From the NCBI GenBank assembly GCA_028871795.1, contig JAGWMG010000005.1, positions 186,001-250,000 of the forward strand: a DNA stretch of 64,000 nucleotides, in the 5' to 3' direction. The translations under genes were made by a program, and so were the position numbers. Below, piece by piece: positions 19,681 through 27,197 of this stretch. A model generated the notes under the pieces. That model was not told the DNA's origin, made no database searches, and saw nothing but the letters and a program-made list of their open reading frames with translations. The stretch comes from Alphaproteobacteria bacterium (GTDB taxonomy: Bacteria; Pseudomonadota; Alphaproteobacteria; Micropepsales; Micropepsaceae). Positions within the stretch are counted from its first letter, which is position 1, and each line of letters opens with the position of its first letter.

Positions 19681-21180
19681 ATGAAAGAATATTCCCACTT
19701 TATCGCCGGCGGTCCCGTCAAGGGCGCCTCCGGCCGCTTCGGCGACGTTTTCAATCCCGCGACCGGCGAGGTGCAGGCGAGGGTCCCTTTGGCTTCCCGC
19801 GCGGAACTGCGCAAAGCGGTCGAAGTGGCGCTGAAGGCGCAGAGCGAGTGGGCCGCCGTCAATCCCCAGCGCCGTGCCCGGGTCATGTTCAATTTCAAAG
19901 CGCTGGTCGAGAAGAACATGGACGAGCTGGCAGGGCTGCTCTCGTCCGAGCACGGCAAGACCATCGCCGACTCGAAGGGCGACATCCAGCGCGGGGTGGA
20001 GATCATCGAGTTCGCCTGCGGCATCCCGCACCTGCAAAAGGGCGAATACACCGAAGGGGCGGGCCCGGGCATCGACATCTACTCCATGCGCCAGCCGCTG
20101 GGCGTTGTCGCGGGCATCACCCCGTTCAACTTCCCCGCCATGGTTCCGATGTGGATGTACTGCGTGGCGATCGCCTGCGGCAACGCTTTCATCTGCAAGC
20201 CGAGCGAGAAGGTCCCCGGCGTTCCCTTGCGGCTCGCCGAACTTATGATGGAAGCGGGGGCGCCCGCCGGCGTGCTTCAAGTCGTCAACGGCGACAAGGA
20301 AGCGGTGGATGCGATCCTCGAGGACGCGGACATCCAGGCGGTGAGCTTCGTCGGGTCTTCCGCCGTGGCGGAGTACGTGTATTCGCGCGGCAGCGCGCAC
20401 GGAAAGCGCGTGCAGGCGATGGGGGGCGCCAAGAACCACGCCATCGTCATGCCGGATGCCGATCTCGACCAGGTGACGAACGAACTCATCGGCGCGGGTT
20501 ATGGCACGGCCGGCGAGCGCTGCATGGCGATCTCGGTCGCCGTGCCGGTGACCGACAAGCTCGCCGATGCGTTGGTTGCGAAACTCAAACCGCGCGTGGA
20601 AGCGCTGAAGGTCGCCCCGCCCACGGATCCCGACGCGGCCTATGGCCCCCTGGTGACGGCCGAGCATCGCAGGAAGGTACTCGATTACATCGATCTCGGG
20701 GTCAAGGAAGGTGCCGAGCTCGTCGTCGACGGCCGCGGTTTCAGGATGCAAGGCTACGAAAAGGGTTTTTTTCTCGGCGGTTCGCTGTTCGACCGCGTTA
20801 CCCCGGCCATGAAGACCTACAAGGACGAGATCTTCGGCCCGGTGTTGCAGATCGTGCGCGCCAAAGATTTCGACGAGGCGATCTCGCTTCCCTCGAAGCA
20901 CCAGTACGGCAACGGCGTCGCCATCTTCACGCGCGACGGCGACGCCGCGCGCGAATTCGCCTCGCGGGTGAACGTCGGTATGGTGGGCATCAACGTGCCG
21001 ATCCCGGTGCCGCTCTCCTATCATACCTTCGGGGGTTGGAAGCGCTCGGCATTCGGCGATCTGAATCAGCACGGGCCTGACGGCGTGCGCTTCTACACCC
21101 GCATCAAGACGATCACGGCGCGCTGGCCCAAGGGCGGCGTGCGCGAAAATACGAATTTCGTCATTCCGACAATGAAATGA
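19681..21180 (+). CDS. mmsA: methylmalonate-semialdehyde dehydrogenase (CoA-acylating)
   Basis: The enzyme oxidises methylmalonate semialdehyde and malonate semialdehyde to propionyl-CoA and acetyl-CoA in valine, inositol and beta-alanine breakdown. It has 499 residues from ATG 19681. The aldehyde dehydrogenase signatures are PFNFPAMVPMWM, NAFICKPSEKVPG, FVGSSAVAEYVY, and GYGTAGERCMAISVAV with the catalytic Cys281. MGGAKNHAIVMPDAD replaces the usual glutamate motif, as in MmsA. The upstream 20 codons in frame lack family resemblance. It is followed by the HIBCH-like gene. Confidence 0.93.
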   Translation: MKEYSHFIAGGPVKGASGRFGDVFNPATGEVQARVPLASRAELRKAVEVALKAQSEWAAVNPQRRARVMFNFKALVEKNMDELAGLLSSEHGKTIADSKGDIQRGVEIIEFACGIPHLQKGEYTEGAGPGIDIYSMRQPLGVVAGITPFNFPAMVPMWMYCVAIACGNAFICKPSEKVPGVPLRLAELMMEAGAPAGVLQVVNGDKEAVDAILEDADIQAVSFVGSSAVAEYVYSRGSAHGKRVQAMGGAKNHAIVMPDADLDQVTNELIGAGYGTAGERCMAISVAVPVTDKLADALVAKLKPRVEALKVAPPTDPDAAYGPLVTAEHRRKVLDYIDLGVKEGAELVVDGRGFRMQGYEKGFFLGGSLFDRVTPAMKTYKDEIFGPVLQIVRAKDFDEAISLPSKHQYGNGVAIFTRDGDAAREFASRVNVGMVGINVPIPVPLSYHTFGGWKRSAFGDLNQHGPDGVRFYTRIKTITARWPKGGVRENTNFVIPTMK

Positions 21181-21239
21181 GGTGACCGTGCCGCTTCGTG
21201 CCGCGAACTCCCGCCTGACGCAGAAAATGGCGATTGGCT

Positions 21240-22286
21240 ATGACGGTTTTTGAGTCGAGTGACGCCGAAATCCTCTTCGAACGGCGCGGCGCGTTGGGTC
21301 TGATCACGTTGAACCGGCCCAAGGCCTTGAACGCGCTGACGCGCGACATGTGCCTTCGTATGATGGCGCAACTCGACGTCTGGGCAAAGGACCCGTCGCT
21401 TTCGACGGTCGCTATCAGGGGCGCCGGCGAGCGTGCGTTCTGTGCGGGCGGCGACATCCGCGCGCTGCATGATTCGGGACGCGCCGGAACGTCCTATGCG
21501 CTCGATTTCTGGCGCGACGAATACACCCTGAACGCCATGATTAAGCATTATCCCAAGCCCTATGTGGCACTGATCCACGGTATCGTGATGGGCGGAGGCG
21601 TCGGCGTCTCCGTGCACGGGCATTGCCGCATCGCTGACGACGGCGCCGTGTTCGCGATGCCGGAAACCGGCATCGGATTCTTTCCCGACGTCGGCGGAAG
21701 CTACTTCCTGCCGCGCTGTCCGGGCGAAACCGGCATGTACCTGGCGTTGACCGGCGCGCGGCTGAAGGCTGCCGACATGCGTTACGTCGGCGTTTCGACG
21801 CACATTGTCCCGCAGACGCAGTGGAACGCCTTGATCGGCGTCCTGGCGGACGGCGGCGAACCGGGAAATGCGCTGGCGAAATCCGAAGAGCGAATGTTCG
21901 CGCCACTCGCCGAACACCGCGCGAAGATCGACCGCATCTTCGCGGCGGAATCCGTCGAGGCGATCCTGGCGGGGCTGGACGCGGAATCCGGCGATTGGCC
22001 GCGCGCGACGGCCGCCGCGATCCGCACGAAATCGCCGACATCGCTGAAACTCGTCTATCGCGAAATGCGGGAGGGCAGGAAGCGGTCCTTCGACGATTGC
22101 ATGCGCATGGAATATCGTATGGCCAATCGCGTTCTTTCGGGACGCGATTTTTACGAAGGTGTACGGGCCGCCATCATCGACAAGGACAACGCGCCGCGTT
22201 GGCACCCTGCGGTACTGGCGGAGGTGACGGACGAAGCGGTCGACGCCCACTTCGCAACGCTTGGCGAGAAGGAACTGAAACTATAA
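21240..22286 (+). CDS. 3-hydroxyisobutyryl-CoA hydrolase / enoyl-CoA hydratase-isomerase family
   Basis: The protein has 348 residues in the crotonase fold. The region around FCAGGDIRALHDSG, followed by MGGGVGVSVHGHCRIADDGAVFAMPETGIGFFPDVGGSYFLPR, has the oxyanion-hole and Glu/Asp pattern of 3-hydroxyisobutyryl-CoA hydrolases rather than ordinary hydratases. The extra C-terminal region with FDDCMRMEYRMANR also fits. Adjacent mmsA supports a role in valine degradation (3-hydroxyisobutyryl-CoA to 3-hydroxyisobutyrate), but the dehydrogenase linking the two steps is not here. ATG 21240 was chosen over an in-frame TTG six bases upstream. Confidence 0.88.
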   Translation: MTVFESSDAEILFERRGALGLITLNRPKALNALTRDMCLRMMAQLDVWAKDPSLSTVAIRGAGERAFCAGGDIRALHDSGRAGTSYALDFWRDEYTLNAMIKHYPKPYVALIHGIVMGGGVGVSVHGHCRIADDGAVFAMPETGIGFFPDVGGSYFLPRCPGETGMYLALTGARLKAADMRYVGVSTHIVPQTQWNALIGVLADGGEPGNALAKSEERMFAPLAEHRAKIDRIFAAESVEAILAGLDAESGDWPRATAAAIRTKSPTSLKLVYREMREGRKRSFDDCMRMEYRMANRVLSGRDFYEGVRAAIIDKDNAPRWHPAVLAEVTDEAVDAHFATLGEKELKL

Positions 22287-22421
22287 CCGCGATGGCATTC
22301 GTCGGTGTGGGCAAACGACCCCCGGCAATCAGGGCTAAGCCGTGAAGCGGACACTGGGAATCGGACCGTAAGCGGCGCAAAATCAAAGAGTACGAGGGTT
22401 CGGGAACGCGCCGGATAAATC

Positions 22422-22495
22422 TGGAGCGGGCGAAGGGAATCGAACCCTCGTATGCAGCTTGGGAAGCTGCCGTTCTACCATTGAACTACGCCCGC
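22422..22495 (-). tRNA. tRNA-Gly (anticodon CCC)
   Basis: The reverse strand folds as a 74-nt cloverleaf. The acceptor is GCGGGCG/CGCCCGC, the D-arm is GTTCAATGGTAGAAC, and the anticodon arm is GCAGC-TTCCCAA-GCTGC with CCC at 34-36. The T-arm GAGGGTTCGATTCCCTT carries the invariant TTCGA, and CCA is encoded at 22424-22422. The flanks (22287-22421 and 22496-22553) show no other gene. Confidence 0.97.
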
Positions 22496-22553
22496 AGCGT
22501 CTCTTGATTAGCACGGCCCGAGCCTGGGACGGAACAGTCTTTGCGGCGTAGGA

Positions 22554-23783
22554 TCAACCGACCCCGAAATAGCCCAGGTGCCAACGCATTTCGTCCTCAG
22601 TCATGGGGAAATCGACGCCGCCGCGGGCGGGCAGCAACTCGCGCCCCTTGAGGCGCATGACGGTGTTCTGGACCTTGAAAGCGATGCGCATGCTCAGGCC
22701 CGCCCGCCAGCACAGCGCCGTCGCCGCCTTGGCCGAGCCGGATTCAAGGATGCGACGCACCAGGGATTCATCGGCTTTCGCCAGCACGGACAAGGCGCGC
22801 GCCACCGTTTCCTTCTGGCAGGCCTCCGCGGCCGCCGCCATGAAACCGTCGTCCAGCTTGCCGGCGCGGCGCGCTTCCTCGACCTCGGCGGCGGCGCTCG
22901 CCGGGGCGGCAAGCTTTGCTTCTTTCTTCCGGCGGGCGTGCAGCTTTCGCGCCAGATGGGTGCGCGTGGCGTCGTCCAGATCTTGCCGGCGCGCCAGCAG
23001 GTCGATGAGAGCGCCGGCGACGAAGGAGGCGACGCGGCGGATCGCCCGCGGGGACAGTTCGGCGCGCAGGACCAGCGGTCCGTGCCATTCGGCGACTTCG
23101 GCGGCCCGCGAGACGATGGTATCGAGGGTTTTCATGCGCAGGCGCGCATCGACATTCGCCAACAAGGCCGTGATGGCCGCGGTGTCGCCGGTCGAAACCA
23201 CGGCGTCGCAAACCTCGCCGGCCAAGCCCTTGCGCCGGGCGACGGCGGCGAGCATGGCGTTGGCGCGGGCGACGGCGACGATCTCGATCAGATCCGTATC
23301 GCTCAACAGGGGCGAGTATTCGATGATCGGCGTGCAGACGAGGACTTCCGCGTCGTGGGCCAGCCGCATCACCACATCCTTGGGAACGCAGTCGAGATGC
23401 TTGATTTCGTCGGCGAGAACGGCGCGCACGCGCGGTTCCTCGTCGCGGGCGAGCTGTTCGAGCGTCTCGATCGTAAGGTCTCTCAGGTACTCTTTTTCCA
23501 CCAGCAGCAGACCGGGAAAGATCCTGCCGATTTTGCGGGCGAGTTCGACGCGCACGTCATCTTCTTCGTCGTCCGCCAGCAGCCGGTTCGATTTGGGCGA
23601 GGCGGCGGGATTGGCGGCGACCGCGCGGCGCGTGGCCGCCGCGCCGTTTGCCGCCAGATAATGCAGGACGTCCTCGCCGGCATCGGTGCGCGAGGCCAGA
23701 TCGTGCTGCGCCGCCTGCGCCCGCTCTTCCAGAAGGCGCAGCGCTTCGCTGGGAGTTAAGGTGTCGGCGGCGGTTTGGGCCAC
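22554..23783 (-). CDS. DUF2336 domain-containing protein
   Basis: The product has 409 residues, is soluble and largely helical. Repeated short helices (RDLTIETLEQLARDEEPRVRAVLADEIKHLDCVPKDVVMRLAHDAEVLVCTPIIEYSPLL) have a HEAT-like spacing; the ISEYSPLL-type segment is typical of DUF2336, a family found mainly in Alphaproteobacteria. The C-terminus (MTEDEMRWHLGYFGVG) also matches it. No function is established for this family as far as I know. GTG 23783 is preceded by AGGGGGAAG; the longer frame to 23882 has an unlikely N-terminus. It is divergent from the LacI-type regulator. Confidence 0.8.
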   Translation of the reverse strand: MAQTAADTLTPSEALRLLEERAQAAQHDLASRTDAGEDVLHYLAANGAAATRRAVAANPAASPKSNRLLADDEEDDVRVELARKIGRIFPGLLLVEKEYLRDLTIETLEQLARDEEPRVRAVLADEIKHLDCVPKDVVMRLAHDAEVLVCTPIIEYSPLLSDTDLIEIVAVARANAMLAAVARRKGLAGEVCDAVVSTGDTAAITALLANVDARLRMKTLDTIVSRAAEVAEWHGPLVLRAELSPRAIRRVASFVAGALIDLLARRQDLDDATRTHLARKLHARRKKEAKLAAPASAAAEVEEARRAGKLDDGFMAAAAEACQKETVARALSVLAKADESLVRRILESGSAKAATALCWRAGLSMRIAFKVQNTVMRLKGRELLPARGGVDFPMTEDEMRWHLGYFGVG

Positions 23784-23942
23784 TGTCTTCCCCCTCTGTC
23801 GGAACGGAGTCTGCGCTCCAACTCTTAAGTCCGATTGAAAGATCGTGATTACCGGAATCCTAGCGCCGCCGCGGCGGCGCACTTTCGGGACCGCGAAAAT
23901 CGCTTCCCGGTGCTGGTTGGAAATGCCGGTCCATGACTGTTA

Positions 23943-23957
23943 TGGTAACCGATATAA
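23943..23957 (+). promoter_or_regulatory. LacI-type operator upstream of its own regulator gene
   Basis: TGGTAACCGATATAA matches the reverse complement of the kduI operator (TGGTAACCGGTGTCA) at 12 of 15 positions. It overlaps TATAAA (23953-23958), a plausible -10 element, 80 bases before the regulator start. This suggests autoregulation. Confidence 0.5.
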
Positions 23958-24037
23958 AGGTTGTTGCACGTGTATCTCGCATTGGCGGCAAGCTGACCCA
24001 ACGCTATGAAGGGACGGGACCCACACCCGGATAACGC

Positions 24038-25123
24038 TTGAATTACCGAAAAAAGCCGGCCGCACCCGGAGCGACGCCCGCGGCAACTTCCGACACCGGC
24101 CGCAAGAGATCGACGATCAACGACATCGCGCGCATGGCCAACGTGTCGAAGAAGACCGTTTCGCGCGTGATCAACGATTCACCCTTCGTGAAGGAAGAGA
24201 CGCGGCTCAAGATCAACACGATCATCCGCGAGCTCGGCTTTGCGCCGGACCCGCAGGCGCGCGGACTGGCTTTCCGGCGCTCCTTCCTGATCGGCATGAT
24301 CTACGACAACCCGACGGCGCAATATGTCGTCAACATGCAGCAGGGCATCCTCGACGCCATGCGCGGCACCAGCTTCGAGCTTGTGATCCGCCCGTGCGAC
24401 CGCTCGCTTGCGACATTCCTCCCCGACATGCGCCACTTCATCGAACGGCAGAAGCTCTTCGGCGTCGTGCTGACGCCTTCGGTGTCGGAGGACGATCGCT
24501 TTGTGCGCCTGCTGCAGGAGATCGACTGCCCTTACGTGCGCATTGCCTCGGTGCCGCTCGATACGCCGGCGACCATGGTCGTGACGCACGATTTCTCAGG
24601 CGCCGCGGACGCCGCGCGCCATCTTGCCGATCTCGGCCACGAGCTCATCGCCCATATTTCGGGGCCTGCGAGCTTCCGCTCGTCCCACGAGCGCCGGCGC
24701 GGCTTCACCGAAGGTCTTGCGGAGCGGGGCCTCAAACTCAGGCGAACCTACGATCGCGAGGCGGGCTACACCTTCGACAGCGGCATGGCGGCGGCGCAGG
24801 AACTCCTGTCGCTGAACCCGCGGCCGACGGCCATTTTTGCCGGCAACGACGAGATGGCGGCCGGCGTCTACAAAGCCGCGCGCAATCTGGGATTGGCGAT
24901 CCCGGGAGACCTTTCGGTGGTCGGTTTCGACGACAGCCCGGTGGCGTCACGAATGTGGCCGCTCTTGACCTCGGTGCGGCTGCCGATCCGCGATATGGGA
25001 CGCATGGCCGCCGAGAAGCTGTTCCACAAGCGCACGGAAAGGCGCGCGCGCAACGACGACGTCACGGAGGTCATCCCGACATTGGTGATCCGCGAATCGT
25101 CCGCTCGTCCGCCTGTCGCGTAA
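24038..25123 (+). CDS. LacI-family transcriptional regulator of the uronate/KDG locus (KdgR-like)
   Basis: The protein has 361 residues: a disordered N-terminal tail of ~23, then a helix-turn-helix at about 25-47 (STINDIARMANVSKKTVSRVIND) with the hinge helix. The periplasmic-binding-protein-like effector domain includes FLIGMIYDNPTAQYV, RPTAIFAGNDEMAAGVY and LSVVGFDDSPVASRMWP. TTG 24038 is the only start that keeps the DNA-binding domain, but no clear ribosome site precedes it. It lies upstream of kduI in the same direction; palindromes before this gene, kduI, the TonB receptor and inside uxaA point to these as targets. The inducer is probably KDG or a related uronate intermediate (inference). 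Confidence 0.88.
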   Translation: MNYRKKPAAPGATPAATSDTGRKRSTINDIARMANVSKKTVSRVINDSPFVKEETRLKINTIIRELGFAPDPQARGLAFRRSFLIGMIYDNPTAQYVVNMQQGILDAMRGTSFELVIRPCDRSLATFLPDMRHFIERQKLFGVVLTPSVSEDDRFVRLLQEIDCPYVRIASVPLDTPATMVVTHDFSGAADAARHLADLGHELIAHISGPASFRSSHERRRGFTEGLAERGLKLRRTYDREAGYTFDSGMAAAQELLSLNPRPTAIFAGNDEMAAGVYKAARNLGLAIPGDLSVVGFDDSPVASRMWPLLTSVRLPIRDMGRMAAEKLFHKRTERRARNDDVTEVIPTLVIRESSARPPVA

Positions 25124-25129
25124 AGGCGG

Positions 25130-25170
25130 TTGAATTGGTCTCCATTTTGGGCGTATGACACCGGTTACCA
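25130..25170 (+). promoter_or_regulatory. kduI promoter with LacI-type operator
   Basis: TTGAAT (25130-25135) and TATGAC (25154-25159) are spaced by 18 bases. The palindromic operator TGACACCGGTTACCA (25156-25170) overlaps the -10 element and ends 49 bases before the kduI ATG. Binding here would block RNA polymerase. The same core recurs at other sites in the window. Confidence 0.6.
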
Positions 25171-25219
25171 AACAGACGGAAGCGCAACCCGGCGCTGTGC
25201 CCAACCAAAAGGTTTGCCC

Positions 25220-26068
25220 ATGTACAAGAAAGTCTTCTATCCGACGCATCCCGACAGCATGGCCGCGGCGGACAACCAGACCTTGCGCGACCGCTACTTG
25301 ATCGGCAGCCTGTTCGCGCCGGACCAGATTTCCCTCAACTATTCCCATTGCGAGCGCTTGGTGATCGGCGGTGCCGCGGCGGCGAAAGCGGCGGTCAAGC
25401 TGCCGGCGCAAAGCGCGCCGGAGGCCGCCAAAGGCAAGCCGTTCCTGGAGCGGCGCGAACTGGGAATCGTCAATGTCGGCGAAGGTCCCGGCCGCGTGAG
25501 CGTGGACGGCAAGAAATACGACCTGCAGCCGCGCGACGGTCTCTATGTCCCGATGGGCAGCGCAGACGTGACGTTCGAGTCGGCAACCGCACCCAACGCG
25601 GCGAAATTCTACCTGGCTTCGACTCCGGCCCATGCGCGCTACGAGACCGTGAAGATTTCGATCGACAAGGCCGTGCCGCTGGAGCGCGGCTCGCTCGCAG
25701 CCTCCAACGAACGCACGATCTACCAGTACTTCGTGCCTGCGACGTGCAAGACCGCGCAACTGCTGCTGGGCGTAACCTTCCTGAAGACCGGCAGCGTCTG
25801 GAACACCATGCCGCCGCATCTGCACGACCGCCGCTCGGAAGCTTATTTCTATTTCAACCTCAAGCCCGAGGATCGCGTGTTCCATTTCATGGGCCAGCCC
25901 GACAGTATGCGCCATATCTTGGTTGCGAACGACGAAGCGGTGGTATCGCCGCCCTGGTCGATCCATATGGGCGCGGGCACCAGCAATTATGCGTTCATCT
26001 GGGCGATGGGCGGCGAAAACCTCGACTACGCCGACATGAACGTTCTCGACATCTGCCAACTGAAATGA
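25220..26068 (+). CDS. kduI: 5-dehydro-4-deoxy-D-glucuronate isomerase (DKI isomerase)
   Basis: The enzyme converts 5-keto-4-deoxyuronate, formed spontaneously from unsaturated galacturonate/glucuronate ends, to 2,5-diketo-3-deoxygluconate. It has 282 residues. Motifs include the N-terminal [31 protein letters not shown] and the metal-binding region [20 protein letters not shown] (histidines and glutamate). [22 protein letters not shown] at the C-terminus is strongly conserved in KduI. It is followed after 7 bases by kduD, so the two form an operon. Confidence 0.96.
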   Translation: MYKKVFYPTHPDSMAAADNQTLRDRYLIGSLFAPDQISLNYSHCERLVIGGAAAAKAAVKLPAQSAPEAAKGKPFLERRELGIVNVGEGPGRVSVDGKKYDLQPRDGLYVPMGSADVTFESATAPNAAKFYLASTPAHARYETVKISIDKAVPLERGSLAASNERTIYQYFVPATCKTAQLLLGVTFLKTGSVWNTMPPHLHDRRSEAYFYFNLKPEDRVFHFMGQPDSMRHILVANDEAVVSPPWSIHMGAGTSNYAFIWAMGGENLDYADMNVLDICQLK

Positions 26069-26075
26069 GGCCGCT

Positions 26076-26828
26076 ATGAATCCGTTCAGTCTCGAGGGCA
26101 AGGCGGCGCTGGTCACCGGCGCCAATACCGGACTTGGTCAGGGCATCGCCGTTGCTCTGGCGAAGGCGGGCGCCGACATCGCGGTTGCGGGATTCATCCC
26201 GCCCGACGAGACCGGGACGATGGTGAAAGCGGCGGGCCGCCGTTTCGTGTCCGTCAACGCCAACCTTATGACCGTCGAACCGGTCGGGCGCATCGTCGCC
26301 GAAACGGTGAAGGGACTGGGCAGGCTGGACATCCTGGTCAACAACGCCGGCATCATCCGGCGCGCGGATTCGCTCGAATTCAGCGAGAAGGACTGGGACG
26401 ACGTGATGAACGTCAACATCAAGGCCTTGTTCTTCATGTCCCAGGCGGCCGGCCGCGAGATGGTCAAGCGGGGCTCGGGCAAGATCATCAACATCGCTTC
26501 GATGCTGTCGTTCCAAGGCGGCATCCGTGTGCCGTCGTACACGGCAAGCAAGAGCGGCGTCGCCGGCATCACCCGCCTGCTGGCCAACGAATGGGCGGCG
26601 AAAAATATCAACGTCAACGCCATCGCGCCCGGCTACATGGCCACGGACAACACCGCTCAGCTTCGCCGGGACGAAGCGCGAGCCAAGGAAATTCTGGCGC
26701 GCATTCCCGCAGGACGCTGGGGCGCGCCATCGGACGTGGGAGGAACCGCGGTGTTCCTGGCGTCGCCGGCAGCCGACTATCTGCATGGAGCGATCATCCC
26801 CGTCGACGGCGGCTGGTTGGCGCGCTGA
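26076..26828 (+). CDS. kduD: 2-dehydro-3-deoxy-D-gluconate 5-dehydrogenase
   Basis: This short-chain dehydrogenase reduces 2,5-diketo-3-deoxygluconate to 2-keto-3-deoxygluconate (KDG). It has 250 residues. The nucleotide-binding motif is TGANTGLGQGIA (about 14-25), NNAGIIRR is at about 89, and the active site is Ser in NIASMLSFQGG plus Tyr155 and Lys159 in SYTASKSG. NAIAPGYMATDNTAQLR and the C-terminal GAIIPVDGGWLAR fit KduD. It is co-transcribed with kduI. Confidence 0.94.
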   Translation: MNPFSLEGKAALVTGANTGLGQGIAVALAKAGADIAVAGFIPPDETGTMVKAAGRRFVSVNANLMTVEPVGRIVAETVKGLGRLDILVNNAGIIRRADSLEFSEKDWDDVMNVNIKALFFMSQAAGREMVKRGSGKIINIASMLSFQGGIRVPSYTASKSGVAGITRLLANEWAAKNINVNAIAPGYMATDNTAQLRRDEARAKEILARIPAGRWGAPSDVGGTAVFLASPAADYLHGAIIPVDGGWLAR

Positions 26829-27062
26829 ACAACGGCTTTTGCCGGGCGCCGGGGGATTTCCGGCGCAAGGCCCTGCTGCCATAGGCAGCGGCGAAGAGTC
26901 GAAAAAATACTAAAGGTTTCAGACATATCGGCGCGCGTGCCGTTTGATAGCGCTCTCATTTCGCCCCGCGCGATGTTGCACGAATGCATCGGGTTCTCTG
27001 CGTTTGGATAATGTGCAGCCGGATCGTCTTGTACCGGTCGTCGGTTTGTGGGTATGCTCTTT

Positions 27063-27076
27063 TGCTACCGGTGTCA
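27063..27076 (+). promoter_or_regulatory. LacI-type operator, upstream copy, TonB receptor promoter
   Basis: TGCTACCGGTGTCA matches the perfect palindrome TGACACCGGTGTCA at 12 of 14 positions. Its centre lies 35 bp upstream of the second site. Confidence 0.5.
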
Positions 27077-27097
27077 GAACAATTGGACAGATAAATT

Positions 27098-27111
27098 TGA
27101 CACCGGTGTCA
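27098..27111 (+). promoter_or_regulatory. LacI-type operator, perfect palindrome, TonB receptor promoter
   Basis: TGACACCGGTGTCA is a perfect 14-bp palindrome with the central CG typical of LacI-family operators. It is 87 bases before the receptor start codon and is the best-conserved copy of the motif in the window. Confidence 0.65.
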
Positions 27112-27197
27112 TTGGGGACGGACTCGTTATAAGCGCCGTCATCTTGAATGGGCACGAGCGGTCTTTCGTTCGGGGATGACGGCTAGGGAGGGTATCA

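Larger units (their letters stand above)
26829..27197. other. regulatory intergenic region before the TonB receptor
   Basis: This 369-base gap has no gene. Its right half contains two LacI-type operators (27063-27076, 27098-27111) and TATAAG (27128-27133), a plausible -10 element that would place the second operator over the -35 region. The stretch is notably more AT-rich than its surroundings. No terminator hairpin with a T-run was seen after kduD. Confidence 0.6.
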
